Assembly (NCBI GenBank): GCA_028565635.1 | Contig: JAOXYB010020960.1 | Location: 3,191-17,379 of the forward strand | Source of the DNA: Phoronis ovalis | Lineage: Eukaryota; Phoronida; Phoronidae | Direction: 5' to 3' | Length of the DNA: 14,189 nucleotides | Shown: one piece after another, positions 14,019 to 14,189 of the stretch | Position numbering within the stretch: position 1 is the stretch's first letter | Layout: the number at the start of each line of letters is the position of its first letter | Position numbers and translations under genes: made by a program | Notes under the pieces: generated by a model | The model's database searches: none | Seen by the model: only the letters and a program-made list of their open reading frames with translations | What the model was told of the DNA's origin: nothing

Positions 14019-14189
14019 AGGTAAATTCAGGTCAAAATGCAAGTTAGTTTTAATTTTGTACATGCCATGTATATAGCCTGTGTACAGGCTGAGGAAGGAC
14101 CCCTCAAAGGAGTAATTATATATAAGGATTTAATATATTGATACTTGACAATTTTGATAATTTTACTCATATTTCATCATTTATAACAG

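Larger units (their letters stand above)
13084..14189 (+). other. Right-hand noncoding stretch (intron or beyond the gene end)
   Basis: No exon could be supported after 13083. The stretch contains the rest of duplication copy B, an ATTAAA at 13338-13343, AGGTCA-type palindromes (13561-13574 and 13726-13749) and a partial dispersed repeat (13958-14018). CAG at the window's last three bases (ATTTATAACAG) could be a splice acceptor with the next exon just outside. If so, the gene continues. Confidence 0.6.

Noticed and set aside
1-14189. CRISPR array, bacterial operon, phage or toxin-antitoxin content
   Set aside because: The repeats are intronic and lack spacer structure, the coding exons are those of an animal gene with GT-AG introns, and no prokaryotic gene was found.

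Overview
This is a stretch of AT-rich animal nuclear DNA, most likely from an invertebrate. It holds the middle part of one plus-strand gene, interrupted by many introns, that encodes a PARP4-like protein (vault poly(ADP-ribose) polymerase, VPARP). No exon overlaps a second gene, and I see no convincing minus-strand gene, tRNA, rRNA, CRISPR array or bacterial feature. The AT-rich introns, the GT-AG splice junctions, the small inverted-repeat elements and the AGGTCA-rich repeats point to an invertebrate. A mollusc would fit the style of the repeats, but that is a weak impression and not a demonstrated assignment.

I reconstructed the gene exon by exon from reading-frame continuity and from recalled similarity to human PARP4. 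Eighteen exons between 603 and 12647 are well supported. A nineteenth (12979-13083) is possible and looks like a duplicate. Together they give about 977 codons with no stop and consistent splice phases. In order they encode the end of the PARP helical regulatory domain (603 onward), the ADP-ribosyltransferase catalytic domain (about 660-2830), the VIT domain (about 3170-6060), a linker carrying a PRMWVE motif (6704-6847), the von Willebrand A domain (7583-8957), the conserved post-vWA region (9429-12017), and an acidic, serine-rich segment (12435-12647). The start of the gene (BRCT region, start codon, promoter) lies upstream. The vault-binding C-terminus seen in human PARP4, if present, lies downstream.

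The introns hold a varied set of repeats. These include a 63-bp terminal hairpin at the left edge, a GC-richer 367-bp inverted-repeat element at 4530-4896, long palindromic MITE-like elements at 6200-6448 and 10595-10854, and a possible inverted-repeat element at 9713-10293. Tandem repeats have periods of 84 bp (three copies), 57 bp (two copies), 32 bp (two copies) and about 30 bp (four degenerate copies). A dispersed repeat has two copies at 11445-11822 and a partial third at 13958-14018.

Two features deserve attention. The first is a tandem duplication of the last recognised exon with its downstream intron (unit spacing 436 bp); both copies could be read through the splice donor to the same short tail and stop. 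The second is an atypical catalytic motif, HAS where PARPs normally have HG(S/T), in an enzyme that otherwise keeps its H-Y-E triad.
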